From NCBI GenBank assembly GCA_002412625.1, contig DHVK01000015.1, positions 1-32,572 of the forward strand: a stretch of 32,572 bases of DNA, read 5' to 3'. Under the pieces are notes generated by a model, which saw only the letters and a program-made list of their open reading frames with translations, was not told where the DNA came from and did not search any database. The DNA comes from Cloacimonetes bacterium UBA5210. GTDB lineage: Bacteria > Cloacimonadota > Cloacimonadia > Cloacimonadales > Cloacimonadaceae. The translations under genes and the position numbers were made by a program. Positions 1 to 9,246 of the stretch are shown here, piece by piece (the first letter of the stretch is position 1; every line of letters begins with the position of its first letter).

Positions 1-1
1 C

Positions 2-70
2 GAGTCCTGTAGGGACGACATATTCCAAACTGACCAAACAAAAAAATGTTATGCCGTCCCTACAGGACTC
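2..70. repeat. Inverted pair of GTCCC-type palindromic repeats
   Basis: GAGTCCTGTAGGGACG at 2-17 is matched exactly by its reverse complement at 55-70. The match extends inward to 22/50 with one mismatch. Each arm is itself a short imperfect palindrome (GTCC...GGAC). The copy nearest the window edge may be part of a longer array to the left. Same family as the elements at 109-125, 10640-10825 and 32549-32572. Confidence 0.8.
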
Positions 71-108
71 TATTAATATATAAAACAATGCACTATCTAT
101 CTAAAATG

Positions 109-125
109 CCATCCCTACGGGATTC
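109..125. repeat. Third GTCCC-type palindromic repeat copy
   Basis: CCATCCCTACGGGATTC has the same orientation as the 55-70 copy and differs from it at three positions. It starts about 55 bases after that copy, close to the 51-57 base period of the array at 10640-10825. Confidence 0.65.
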
Positions 126-502
126 AGCAATCAATGACGCAGATGTTTGAATCTTGTGATTATGGGCTTTGTCAACAGTCTGAGCTTTATGAGCAATATT
201 ACCATACTCACGAAATGTGTCAAGATTATTCTTGCCTGAGTTTTCTCTGGGGACATTTTTTGCCCTGCGCGACAAAGAAAAGGAATGCGGACTATTACCC
301 GGGCGTGGGACAGATCATTTCGTAGAATTAACGGTGAGTATGATCAGTGCCGGCAGTCTGGGCATTTCCTTCTCCGGTCAAACCGCTTTAATCAGGTAGT
401 TGTTGCTCCGATTTTAAGCTGTCTTGGAGCTATGTTCATACGATGATAACGGGATAATATTAGCAGAATAACTGGATGACAAAGATTGGGACAGAAGCTC
501 GC

Positions 503-543
503 GGATACCCAGGAACACGTCTCTCCCGAGCCGTTTTTCTGTC
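503..543 (-). repeat. Dispersed repeat, GACGTGTTCC family
   Basis: Read on the minus strand this begins GACAGAAAAACGGCTC and continues through GAGAGACGTGTTCC to a GG(G)TATCC end. Copies recur at 641-717 (two arms), 11035-11068 and 17421-17460. All lie between genes. This copy carries a two-base insertion after CGGCTC. Confidence 0.75.
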
Positions 544-640
544 AATCAGCACCCATCCCAAAACAAAAAAAGTACCCACCAATAAACCACCACCAAACCC
601 AGATTTCCCTTTACGCTTAGTGCTGCGGCTAAGTGTAGCT

Positions 641-717
641 CGCGGATACCATCGGAACACGTCTCTCTGAGCCGTGTTCCGATGACGGCTCAGAGAGACG
701 TGTTCCGGGGATATCCC
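641..717. repeat. Compound hairpin of two repeat copies, GACGTGTTCC family
   Basis: Two copies of the repeat lie head to head. The arm 654-675 is the exact reverse complement of 685-706 (22 bp, 9-base loop). A second, mutually exclusive stem is possible: CATCGGAACAC at 650-660 with GTGTTCCGATG at 674-684 (11 bp). A further perfect palindrome, GGGATATCCC, ends the element at 708-717. It lies about 30 bases upstream of the candidate promoter of the M6 operon and has no T-run, so it is not a classic terminator. Confidence 0.8.
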
Positions 718-749
718 ATGCAGTCTGCTCATCTGATTATTCTTTCTGC

Positions 750-778
750 TTGACTTGATTTTCAAGCTGAAATAGCAT
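750..778 (+). promoter_or_regulatory. Candidate sigma-70-type promoter of the M6/subtilisin operon
   Basis: TTGACT at 750-755 and TAGCAT at 773-778 are separated by 17 bases (5/6 and 4/6 matches to consensus). The predicted transcript would have a leader of roughly 50 bases before the ATG at 839. Called by eye only. Confidence 0.45.
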
Positions 779-838
779 GCGCCAGATCAAATAATGCATT
801 TATATCTTCACAGTATGATTATGGGAGATGAAATAATT

Positions 839-3800
839 ATGCCTAAATGGGCTAAATACTTACACTTAGCTGTACTGGTAACGCTATGTTCCGCTGCTTT
901 TGCCATGGTGCCACCGCATCCTGCTTATCAGGAAGTTCCGGGGACTTGGCAGCCCACGAGGATCGAAATACCCGGAAATTTCGTCCCAAGACCGCTGTAT
1001 GGAACAAATTCCACAGATACGGGCAGCCTGCTACGCCCCCGGTCGGCGAAGAATGGTGACCTTCCGCAAAACATACTGGCGCTGATGGTAGAATTCTCGG
1101 ACGTTCAGTTCCGTACAGAAGCTGTTTACCCGGATTATCTGCCTCATGATACCGCCTTTTTCGAGCGCTGGATGTTGCATTTGTCGGATTTCTATGCGGA
1201 CGCTTCCCACGGACGCTACGAGATGAATTATACTGTATATCCGCAGGCGTTCCGGCTTCCGCGTCCGATGGGCTATTATGGTGGAGACACCAGCACTCGT
1301 ACCGATGCAAATCTGCCGCAGATATTGCCGGACTTGATGCTTTTGAGCTCGGATTTGATCAACTACAGTGATTATGATGGATTCATCATCTTCCACGCCG
1401 GAGCAGGACAAGAAGCAGATATCGAAAAATTCCGTACCAATAGCATTTGGAGTACCTTCCTCACACGCAGACTCCTACAATCCGCGTTTGACCCCGACAA
1501 CGACGATTATCCCGGCTTTCAGACTCCCGATGGCGCGATCCTCACCAACGTCGTAATCGTCCCGGAAGACCAGTATCACGACTACTTCCCGGCGGAAGGT
1601 GAAGAAAACGCCAGTGCCTATCTCTTCAGCATCTTGGGAGTACTGGCGCATCAATTCGGGCATGTGCTGGGGCTGCCCACATTGTTTGATAACGACAGCA
1701 GCAACGGCGCCAGCCAGGGCATCGGCAACTGGGGACTGATGGGAACCGGAGTGTGGAATGCCAGTGGCTATGTTCCAGCGCAGCTAAGCGCTTGGAGCAG
1801 ATACTATCTGGGTTGGGAAGATACCGTGGAAGTGCGGCAGGATAGTGAAAATCTGTATATCGACCACTTCCTGAATCACCAAAATGATGCCACCCGCCTC
1901 TATAAGGTTCCGATCTCAGAGCGGGAATATTTCCTGATCGAAAACCGCCAGCAAAACCCTGACGGCAGCATGGATCCCTATAACAACCTGCCCAGCTATA
2001 CCTTCAAACTCCTTCCGGAAGGTGAGCAGGATTATTATGATGATTATCCCTTGCTGCCCATGTTCAATTTCTCCAAAAACCGTTACATCGGCAGTGAATG
2101 GGATTTCTTCCTGCCGGGCTTTGGGCAGGACCCCAGAACTGATGGAAGCGGAATCCTGATCTGGCATATCGATGAAAACGTGATCGCCGAGAAGTTCACC
2201 ACAAACTTTGATCTCAACCGCATCAACGGAGATGCCCGCCACAAAGGCGTGGATCTGGAAGAAGCAGACGGATATCAGAATCTGGATACCGCGGTGGTGA
2301 GTGACTATAAATATGGCGGCCCCTACGATAGCTTCCGCCAGGGTAATAATGACTACTTTGGAGATAGTATCCACAACGGATTGATGTGGCTGCCCACCTC
2401 CGAAAGCTACTATGGCGGCATTCCCCTGGAGATCTACGATATCAGTGCCAGCGGAAACGTGATGAGCTTCAGTGTGCGCTTTGCCTGGCGTCTGGATGCC
2501 GGATACAGCGGCGAGAGCACGCTCCCCGCAGCAGCGATAGATTTTGACGGCGATGGGGTGGAAGAAATCTTCTATCCGATGCCCAACGGCAAGATCGCCC
2601 TGTTCTCTGAGGACGCTATGGCAGAAGGATATCCGGTGCAATATCAGAGCATTCCCCAATTGTACACCTGGGACGGCAGCAACCTGTATATCCCGATGCA
2701 GATCGATCATCTGGTGCGGCTGGCACGAAAGCAAAAAAACTCTACTCAATTTGTGCTGAACTTGCCGCATCACCATTGGCTGAGCCATCCCGTGGACGCG
2801 GGAGACCGGCTCTTCTTGCCGCTTCATGATGATAACACATCAATCAACCTGGTGATGAGCTACAACAAAAACAGCGGCGATCTGGAGACAGATATCTTCC
2901 GCTTTGGGGGAGAGCTTACGGCCAACTTGAGCTGGACCTCCGAGAAACTCTTTGCAATAACCAGAAATTCTTCGAGCAATTTGTACCGGCTGCTGGAGTA
3001 TGATGCCAACACCGGGGCTCAGCGAGGATACGACATTGACCTCCCTGCCGATTCATTGGCCTTTGGCCTGTTTACGGCAAAGCTGCAGGACGAGCTGAAT
3101 ATCATCGTACAGTGCCCTTCCAGCGTGTATGTGTTTGATGTACGTGCCAATGGCATGGTGCTTCGCGACGGCTTCCCCTTTGTGTTTGCGGGTAGCAGTA
3201 CTGCCCCGCTCACGATTCAGGATTGGGATTCAAACGGCACTTTGGACCTGATCATCAGCACTTCGAACCGGGTGTATATCATCGACCACAAAGGTGGAGA
3301 CATGAGTTCGGTGAGCCTGAATCTGGGCTTGAATCCGGACGATGTTTCCGCGGGAGCGATGGCGCTGGATATCGATGGCGACGGAAAGCTGGAGCTGGTG
3401 GCAGCCTTGAATATGAACCGCCTGGCAGTGTGGGAAGATAACTACCGGCTAAAAAGCGGATATCCCGTATCCTTTGCCAACCGGGGCAAGCATCTGCCTT
3501 TTGTCGCCAAGGGTGCGGATGACCAAACATATCTTTGGATGGCAGCAGACAATGGCAGCATCTTCCGCAAACAAATTGCCGATTATGACGAGAGCAAGAG
3601 CGATAAGGGCTGGATCTATGAATATGCCAATCTGCAGAGAACAGCATACAGAGAAGCCTCTACCGCATCAAATCAGTATCTGAGTAGTGGTGCTTTTGTG
3701 AAGGACCAGCTATACATCTTCCCCAATCCGCTGAAAAAGATTTATGCTCAGAACCTGTGGCTTTCCATTATGCCGACCCGGGATCTGGAAATAGAACTTG

Positions 3801-3976
3801 CCATCTATGACATCACCGGAAATTTGGTTTACAAACAAAAAGCGATGGCCTATGCTTACCTGAGAAATCTGGAAAGCTTCAGTATTCCCTCTGCTAAACT
3901 GAGCAGCGGGATCTACTTCGCGATCGTGAATGGCGGAGGCGAAACCCACCGCTTGCGTTTTGGCATTGAAAAGTAA
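839..3976 (+). CDS. M6-like secreted metalloprotease homologue with FG-GAP repeats and sorting tail
   Basis: 1045 residues. The ATG at 839 is chosen because GGGAGA lies 10 bases upstream and a signal peptide starts exactly there (hydrophobic core LAVLVTLCSAAFA); a longer frame opens at 794. Residues about 60-500 resemble the M6 (immune inhibitor A-like) peptidase domain: LMVEFSDVQF, the zinc-binding stretch HQFGHVLGLP at 271-280, a Met-turn-like GNWGLMGTG, ILIWHIDE and GVDLEEADG. The expected catalytic Glu of HExxH is Gln here (codon CAA at 1652-1654), so hydrolysis may be lost. FG-GAP/VCBS-like calcium loops follow (DFDGDG near 566, DWDSNG near 795, DIDGDG near 843). The last ~90 residues, from IFPNP at 959, form the type IX / FlgD-like tail. 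First gene of a four-gene cluster. Likely secreted or surface-held; substrate unknown. Confidence 0.85.
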   Translation: MPKWAKYLHLAVLVTLCSAAFAMVPPHPAYQEVPGTWQPTRIEIPGNFVPRPLYGTNSTDTGSLLRPRSAKNGDLPQNILALMVEFSDVQFRTEAVYPDYLPHDTAFFERWMLHLSDFYADASHGRYEMNYTVYPQAFRLPRPMGYYGGDTSTRTDANLPQILPDLMLLSSDLINYSDYDGFIIFHAGAGQEADIEKFRTNSIWSTFLTRRLLQSAFDPDNDDYPGFQTPDGAILTNVVIVPEDQYHDYFPAEGEENASAYLFSILGVLAHQFGHVLGLPTLFDNDSSNGASQGIGNWGLMGTGVWNASGYVPAQLSAWSRYYLGWEDTVEVRQDSENLYIDHFLNHQNDATRLYKVPISEREYFLIENRQQNPDGSMDPYNNLPSYTFKLLPEGEQDYYDDYPLLPMFNFSKNRYIGSEWDFFLPGFGQDPRTDGSGILIWHIDENVIAEKFTTNFDLNRINGDARHKGVDLEEADGYQNLDTAVVSDYKYGGPYDSFRQGNNDYFGDSIHNGLMWLPTSESYYGGIPLEIYDISASGNVMSFSVRFAWRLDAGYSGESTLPAAAIDFDGDGVEEIFYPMPNGKIALFSEDAMAEGYPVQYQSIPQLYTWDGSNLYIPMQIDHLVRLARKQKNSTQFVLNLPHHHWLSHPVDAGDRLFLPLHDDNTSINLVMSYNKNSGDLETDIFRFGGELTANLSWTSEKLFAITRNSSSNLYRLLEYDANTGAQRGYDIDLPADSLAFGLFTAKLQDELNIIVQCPSSVYVFDVRANGMVLRDGFPFVFAGSSTAPLTIQDWDSNGTLDLIISTSNRVYIIDHKGGDMSSVSLNLGLNPDDVSAGAMALDIDGDGKLELVAALNMNRLAVWEDNYRLKSGYPVSFANRGKHLPFVAKGADDQTYLWMAADNGSIFRKQIADYDESKSDKGWIYEYANLQRTAYREASTASNQYLSSGAFVKDQLYIFPNPLKKIYAQNLWLSIMPTRDLEIELAIYDITGNLVYKQKAMAYAYLRNLESFSIPSAKLSSGIYFAIVNGGGETHRLRFGIEK

Positions 3977-3977
3977 T

Positions 3978-3983
3978 AAGGAG
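3978..3983 (+). promoter_or_regulatory. RBS deciding the start of the PorV/Q-like gene
   Basis: AAGGAG sits nine bases before the ATG at 3993 and right after the stop of the M6-like gene. It rules out the in-frame upstream start at 3930, which would overlap the preceding gene by 47 bases. Confidence 0.8.
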
Positions 3984-3992
3984 CCAGACTCG

Positions 3993-4895
3993 ATGAAACA
4001 CTATATATTTGCCCTGCTGCTCATGACCCTTGCCTGCACGATGAATGCAGAAATTCACTCCGAAGCCGGAGAGTATGGCTTCAAATTCATGAACATCCCG
4101 ATCAACCCGGTAAGCAGCGCTTTGGCAGGCCGCGGCGTCCACAGTTCCGCAAACATCGGATCCTGGATTTTGCAGCCGGCGAGTTCCGCGATGCATTCAT
4201 ACAAAGCGGCAAATGCCTCACACAGTACATGGATCGGAGATACCGCTTACACTTCAATGATGTTCTCTCATGCCCGGCGCAGTTCGCATATCGGGCTTGC
4301 CCTGCGCAACCTGAGCTATGGTGAGATCGAAAAGCGGGATGAAACGAGCCTGTATCTGGGTACCTACAGCCCCACCGATATCGGGGTCTCCGGAAACTAC
4401 GCGCAGCGTATTACACCAAGCTTGTACGTGGGCGCAAATCTGCATCTGGCGTATCAGAAGCTGGATACCGCATCGGCTTTGGCGCTGGCGACAGATCTCG
4501 GGATCACCACGCTAACTCCCCTGAAAGACAGCAGGCTCTCCTTTGCTATGCGCAATCTGGGAATCAGCAATAAGATGGATGAAGAAAGGGTAAGACTGCC
4601 CCATAGCTTTGAACTCGACTTCTATAAAGGGTTCAGCCTGGGAGAGCAGTATCTGGGTTTGGAAACAGGCCTGGTGATTCCTCCCGATGCTGATCTGCAG
4701 GGACATTTAGCTTCTGAGATTACGCTGATGGAAAGGCTCAGTCTTCGTGCAGGATACAAGTTCAATACAGATACTGCCGGGCTAAGCGCCGGATTCGGTC
4801 TGTCTCTCGCCAGCTTCAATATCGACTATGGCTTTGCCGTCTACACCGAAGGTTTGGGGGACGTGCACAGCTTCGGCCTCAGCTATCGGTTCTAA
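3993..4895 (+). CDS. PorV/PorQ-like outer-membrane beta-barrel protein
   Basis: 300 residues. A signal peptide (MKHYIFALLLMTLACTMNA) is followed by a mature part that opens like PorV/PorQ proteins of the type IX secretion system: a GFKFMNIPINPVSSALAGRG stretch and then a ...LQPASSA segment. The rest alternates short amphipathic strands and turns. The chain ends in SYRF, the terminal aromatic residue expected of an outer-membrane barrel. In known systems PorV shuttles cargo carrying the C-terminal tail to the surface attachment machinery. Here the gene is 16 bases after one tail-bearing protein and 43 bases before another, which supports that role by inference. It could equally be a generic UPF0164/PorV-family barrel with another function. 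Confidence 0.7.
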   Translation: MKHYIFALLLMTLACTMNAEIHSEAGEYGFKFMNIPINPVSSALAGRGVHSSANIGSWILQPASSAMHSYKAANASHSTWIGDTAYTSMMFSHARRSSHIGLALRNLSYGEIEKRDETSLYLGTYSPTDIGVSGNYAQRITPSLYVGANLHLAYQKLDTASALALATDLGITTLTPLKDSRLSFAMRNLGISNKMDEERVRLPHSFELDFYKGFSLGEQYLGLETGLVIPPDADLQGHLASEITLMERLSLRAGYKFNTDTAGLSAGFGLSLASFNIDYGFAVYTEGLGDVHSFGLSYRF

Positions 4896-4938
4896 GAAAT
4901 ACAAGAGCGCTAAACTCTAATATCCCAAAAGGTTATTT

Positions 4939-7900
4939 ATGTCCAATCCAAAAACAGCCAAGAACTACCATGGTTTTCGCAGCGTACCGGAAATGTACCG
5001 GCAGATATGCCTGTTGATCGTCATCGTTGCCATGTTTTGCCCATTAGCAGCTATACCCGCGTATTCACCGGGACAGATTCTGTTCAAAACCAACCAGGAT
5101 ACTCAGATCAAAGGTACAAAAACAGGGTTTGCCGGCTTCGACAGTTTTCTGCAAGCTCATGGCATCAAGAGCATTCAAGCGCTCTCGGGAATGCCCGGCA
5201 ACCAATACTTCTCCGCTCAGCTGAGCACGATGCCGGACATTCAACAGATGAAAAGCCTAAGCTTCACCGGGATCAGCTATGTGGAACCGAACTATCTGCG
5301 CAAAATGCACGCGACACCTAACGATCCGCTCTTTGGCAGACAGTTGCATCACTTGGTAAACCTAAGCTCTGCCTGGGATTACACCACCGGGAGTCACCAG
5401 ATCGTGGTAGGAGTGATCGATAGCGGACTGCTGATCAATCATCCGGATATCGCGGCAAACGTGTATATCAACCATGGCGAAATCCCTGATAATGGCATTG
5501 ATGATGACGGTAACGGCTACATTGACGATTGGTGTGGCTGGGACTTTGTGGACGCTCCGGAGATGGCAGATGTGGCCTTGGGTGACTATTTGGAACAGGA
5601 TAATGACGTAACCGACGAGAACTTTCATGGAACACACGTATCCGGGATCATCGGAGCGCAGGGTAATAATGGGATTGGGGTAAGCGGAGTGAACTGGAAT
5701 GTGCGCATAATGGCATTGCGTGCAGGATTTAGAACCCCCGAAGGCGGATATCTGCAGGATGACGATGCCGCCGCCGCGATTATTTATGCGGCAGATAACG
5801 GCTGTCATGTAGTAAACATGAGCTGGGGAGATCCGAACTATTCCGCGATCATCGCTGATGCCTGCGAATACGCGTACAACAAAGGTGTTACCTTGGTGGC
5901 TTCTTCCGGCAACGACAGTGGCCCGATGATGAGCTATCCGGCAAGGCTGTCCACCGTGATCTCCGTAGCCAGTGTAAACAGCGCTAAAGTGCTTTCAGGA
6001 TTTGCCAGTTATGGTTACGACCTTGACCTTGTGGCTCCTGGAGAGGCGATCATTTCCACCTATCGAGAGAGCGGGAACGAGATGTATATGGAGATGAGCG
6101 GGACTTCGATGAGCGCGCCTTATGTGACCGGAGCAATAGCTCTGCTGCTCTCGCTGGCCCCCGGGCTTTCACCCGCCGAGGTAAGAGCCAGATTGCTTTC
6201 CGCGACAGATGATCTGGACGCTCCGGGATTCGATATCCGCACGGGGCATGGTTTGCTGAATGTCCGCAAACTCCTGGACAATCTTCATCCTCCTTTTGTG
6301 AAGGTCACCCATCCTCTGGACCAGATGTCTGTTTCTCAGACCACCCAGATTCACGGCAGCGTTCACGGCGAGGATTTTGCCCGGTATTCCATCATGTATC
6401 GCAGCATTACGGATCCCAACATGAACAACTGGCGGGATGCGCGCGAACATACCATGCAGCCGGTTTATTTTACCCAAGAAGTCCTGAACGGACGCCTGGG
6501 CGAGTTCCACATTCCGCCAAGCCTGGCTGAAGGCACATACATGATTCGCATCCAATATGAGAAAACCCAAAACAACCTGATGAAATATAACCATTTCTTC
6601 ACTGTAAGAGTAAATCGCAGTGCCCCCGTTTTAAAGCCGGGAAGCCTGGAGGGGTTTTCCCGCTATGAACGCGAAAACCTGCGTTATTATGTACGGGCGA
6701 TGTTTGACGAAACCGTATATAGCCGATTGCTAATAACCGATAGCTTGGGCGACCAGCACACACTGTATGGCACGGTGGCAGACTCCCTGCAGATCTGGGC
6801 AATTCCGCCGACCCTGCCCCAGGGTCCGCTGGCGATCCGGGTGCAGGCCACAAACCTTGCCGAAATCAGCACACAGTCTGAACTCTTTGAAGATTTCATG
6901 GATATCCGCTATGAAAGCATCCCGGCTTTCGGATATACCAAGACGGAAGTGGGGAAAGCCAGAGTACCGCTCAACCGATGGTACGATTTTGACGGTAACG
7001 GAATCCCGGAATATGTGGCCATGGATATGCCCGTGGCGGGTTATGGGGCCATTAACATCTATGAACCAAGCCCTGCCGGTCACATCCTGAAACACAGCCT
7101 GGGGCAAAACGGCTGGCCGTTGGATCTGGGCAACACAAACTCCGGGGGCACCGAGCTGCTGCTGCTTCAAGCTGAAACCGCCAAACTTTGGGAGTCATAC
7201 CCTCAAAACGGGCAGCACTACCCCAATCCGGATTCTTTGATTTTTAGCGATAACGGTATTATTGGCGGCGCAATGGGCGATTTTGATGCCAATGGCAGCA
7301 AAGACCTGCTCTTGGTCAAGAACCTGGCAGCTCAGCGAGTTGTGCAACTTTACGGCCGTACAACAAATGGCGTCATGGCTCCACGAAATACCCTGACCAA
7401 TAATACGGAGACCTTTCAACGCAACAACTTCGTCCCCACTGTGATTGTGGACAATCTGGACGGCGACAATCGTCCGGACATCCTGACCGCGGATACCGAT
7501 GGCGACATCATGATTTTTGAAGTAATGAACAATGCGGAAGCCCCCAGAACCTGGCATCACCGCTTCCCCGTGCGCAATACCTATCAGCTTGCCACCGGAG
7601 ATTTTGATGGAGACGGCCGCCGGGATTTCGTGGTGGGTGGATACAATACAAATATCACCAATACCGATCTGAACTACTGGATGTTTGAAGGCTTCACCAG
7701 CAATGGCAATAATAGCTATGTCAGCATGGGCAGCATCATGTTCAACAAAGTGGAATCCCAAAACGCCATCACCGTAGCTGATGTGGATGGAGACGGCAAG
7801 GATGAACTGATCCTGGCGATCTCGCCAAACCTGTATATCCTGAAATACCTCGAAGGTAAGTTCCAGCCCGTTTTTATGGGCGATAGCTCCACAAACTACC

Positions 7901-9177
7901 GTCTGGCGAGCTACCTGGGCTCTGATGGCAAAAGGATCGTCATAGCCAATGCCTTCAACGAGGCAGATTCGCTGGTGACCGTGGAATGGAAATATGACGA
8001 ACCCTATAGCGGACCGCCTGCTCCGATCAACGTCATTGCCCAGGCACAAGGCCCTTCCTCGGTGAGGATCAATTGGATCGGGATTAACGCGGACAGATAC
8101 AACATCTACCGGCGCAACGAAGAGGGAGAAACCACGCTACTGACTTCTGTTGCAGACCAGTTTTTCACCGATCACACTGTAGAAGCCGGAAGAGAGTATT
8201 CCTACGCCGTCAGCGCTGTATTTACGGCATCTGATCCACCTGAAAGCCATCTTTCCGCTTGGCATGTTACCACACCTATGCTGGCCCCGGATGTAATCGA
8301 TGTATATATGGTCGGAACCAGAGAGTTGCGAGTTCTCTTCAACCAAGCTATGCCATCTTCGATATTGAATCCCAACCTCTTCGAAATGTCTCACGAGCTG
8401 GGCAGACCGATCTCGGTAAACAGCGCCTATCAGCAACATGGAATCCAGCTCCGTTTCCGCGCAGAATTCCCGGCTTCAGACAGCCTCTTCACCCTCATGA
8501 TGCAAGGCGTCTGTGGACAGAGTGGAATTCCCTTGGCGCAAACCGAAGTAAGCTTCCCCTATCTTGAGGATATCGAGCCTCCCAAGGTCGAGAGTGTGCG
8601 GGTTCTGCCCAAAAATCAGAGCATTGTGATCGTCTTCAGTGAAGAAGTGGAGACCGCCTCCGCGCAGTATGTGCCCAATTATATCCTGCGTAACCCGATG
8701 AATGATCCTGATAACACGATCACCTCGATCCAAGCCCAGACAGACAAGGTGGTGATCAACTTCCACCTGCCCCTGAAATATAGTAATGAGGCCTATTATA
8801 TCGAGATCAACAAGATCAGCGACCTTGCCGGCAATAGCATATCTCCTATCCACAATCTGGCGCGCTTTGCCTTGCGTGATATCAACGGTCTGGGCAATGT
8901 CGTGGTCTTTCCAAATCCCCTGCGCCGCAAAGATAACTCCGAGATTGTGTTCATGAATTTTCCTCCCGGCAAAAAAGGCGAGATCGCCATTTACGACGCC
9001 AGTGGAGCACTTGTTCACAAAGCCAATATTGGTCCCTTTATCCCGGAAAACAATCGCATCACCTGGCGCTGGAACGCTATAAACAACAAAGGTCAAAGAG
9101 TATCCAGCGGAACCTACTTCTATGTGATCGAAATGGACGATGAAAGGACCAGGGGGAAATTCGCCGTGATCAACTAA
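4939..9177 (+). CDS. Large secreted subtilisin-like (S8) serine protease with FG-GAP, FN3 and sorting tail
   Basis: 1412 residues. A long n-region precedes a signal segment at about 22-40; AAAAGG lies close before the ATG at 4939, although an in-frame ATG at 4993 would give a more usual signal peptide. A propeptide-like part (about 42-125) precedes the S8 domain (about 130-445). The catalytic residues are all present: D161 (GVIDSG), H230 (HGTHVSG), S390 (GTSMSAP) and oxyanion N325 (SSGND). An Asp-rich insert DNGIDDDGNGYIDD between D161 and H230 looks like a calcium loop. FG-GAP loops follow (about 680-1010), then FN3 (about 1024-1105), two Ig/SbsA-like domains (about 1115-1310) and a FlgD-like tail from VFPNP (about 1322). 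Unlike its M6-like neighbour it looks fully active. Likely degrades extracellular protein. Confidence 0.9.
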   Translation: MSNPKTAKNYHGFRSVPEMYRQICLLIVIVAMFCPLAAIPAYSPGQILFKTNQDTQIKGTKTGFAGFDSFLQAHGIKSIQALSGMPGNQYFSAQLSTMPDIQQMKSLSFTGISYVEPNYLRKMHATPNDPLFGRQLHHLVNLSSAWDYTTGSHQIVVGVIDSGLLINHPDIAANVYINHGEIPDNGIDDDGNGYIDDWCGWDFVDAPEMADVALGDYLEQDNDVTDENFHGTHVSGIIGAQGNNGIGVSGVNWNVRIMALRAGFRTPEGGYLQDDDAAAAIIYAADNGCHVVNMSWGDPNYSAIIADACEYAYNKGVTLVASSGNDSGPMMSYPARLSTVISVASVNSAKVLSGFASYGYDLDLVAPGEAIISTYRESGNEMYMEMSGTSMSAPYVTGAIALLLSLAPGLSPAEVRARLLSATDDLDAPGFDIRTGHGLLNVRKLLDNLHPPFVKVTHPLDQMSVSQTTQIHGSVHGEDFARYSIMYRSITDPNMNNWRDAREHTMQPVYFTQEVLNGRLGEFHIPPSLAEGTYMIRIQYEKTQNNLMKYNHFFTVRVNRSAPVLKPGSLEGFSRYERENLRYYVRAMFDETVYSRLLITDSLGDQHTLYGTVADSLQIWAIPPTLPQGPLAIRVQATNLAEISTQSELFEDFMDIRYESIPAFGYTKTEVGKARVPLNRWYDFDGNGIPEYVAMDMPVAGYGAINIYEPSPAGHILKHSLGQNGWPLDLGNTNSGGTELLLLQAETAKLWESYPQNGQHYPNPDSLIFSDNGIIGGAMGDFDANGSKDLLLVKNLAAQRVVQLYGRTTNGVMAPRNTLTNNTETFQRNNFVPTVIVDNLDGDNRPDILTADTDGDIMIFEVMNNAEAPRTWHHRFPVRNTYQLATGDFDGDGRRDFVVGGYNTNITNTDLNYWMFEGFTSNGNNSYVSMGSIMFNKVESQNAITVADVDGDGKDELILAISPNLYILKYLEGKFQPVFMGDSSTNYRLASYLGSDGKRIVIANAFNEADSLVTVEWKYDEPYSGPPAPINVIAQAQGPSSVRINWIGINADRYNIYRRNEEGETTLLTSVADQFFTDHTVEAGREYSYAVSAVFTASDPPESHLSAWHVTTPMLAPDVIDVYMVGTRELRVLFNQAMPSSILNPNLFEMSHELGRPISVNSAYQQHGIQLRFRAEFPASDSLFTLMMQGVCGQSGIPLAQTEVSFPYLEDIEPPKVESVRVLPKNQSIVIVFSEEVETASAQYVPNYILRNPMNDPDNTITSIQAQTDKVVINFHLPLKYSNEAYYIEINKISDLAGNSISPIHNLARFALRDINGLGNVVVFPNPLRRKDNSEIVFMNFPPGKKGEIAIYDASGALVHKANIGPFIPENNRITWRWNAINNKGQRVSSGTYFYVIEMDDERTRGKFAVIN

Positions 9178-9246
9178 ACTCCCCATCCCGCTTCCGCTAA
9201 CAAGAGCAAATCCCGAGGGTAATTCAAGGGATATAAGGAGTAATAT

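Larger units (their letters stand above)
1..749. other. Gene-free region with palindromic repeats
   Basis: I see no convincing gene here. The open frames are short, lack a good ribosome binding site and overlap repeats. The block holds three copies of the GTCCC-type palindrome at 2-125 and two elements of the GACGTGTTCC family at 503-717. The stretch 126-500 shows nothing I recognise. The first promoter of the following operon begins at about 750. Confidence 0.7.

Noticed and set aside
217..399. Short plus-strand frame in the left gene-free region
   Set aside because: No ribosome binding site, no family resemblance, and an overlapping frame of similar length.
460..765. 101-codon minus-strand frame with a hydrophobic stretch
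   Set aside because: It runs through two repeat elements and the compound hairpin; coding is unlikely despite the GGGLLVGTFFVLGW segment.
1916..2827. 303-codon open frame on the minus strand
   Set aside because: Antisense to the M6-like gene, no ribosome binding site or recognisable motif.
7195..8049. 284-codon open frame on the minus strand
   Set aside because: Antisense to the FG-GAP region of the S8 protease; repeated GDG/DFDG codons generate open reverse frames.
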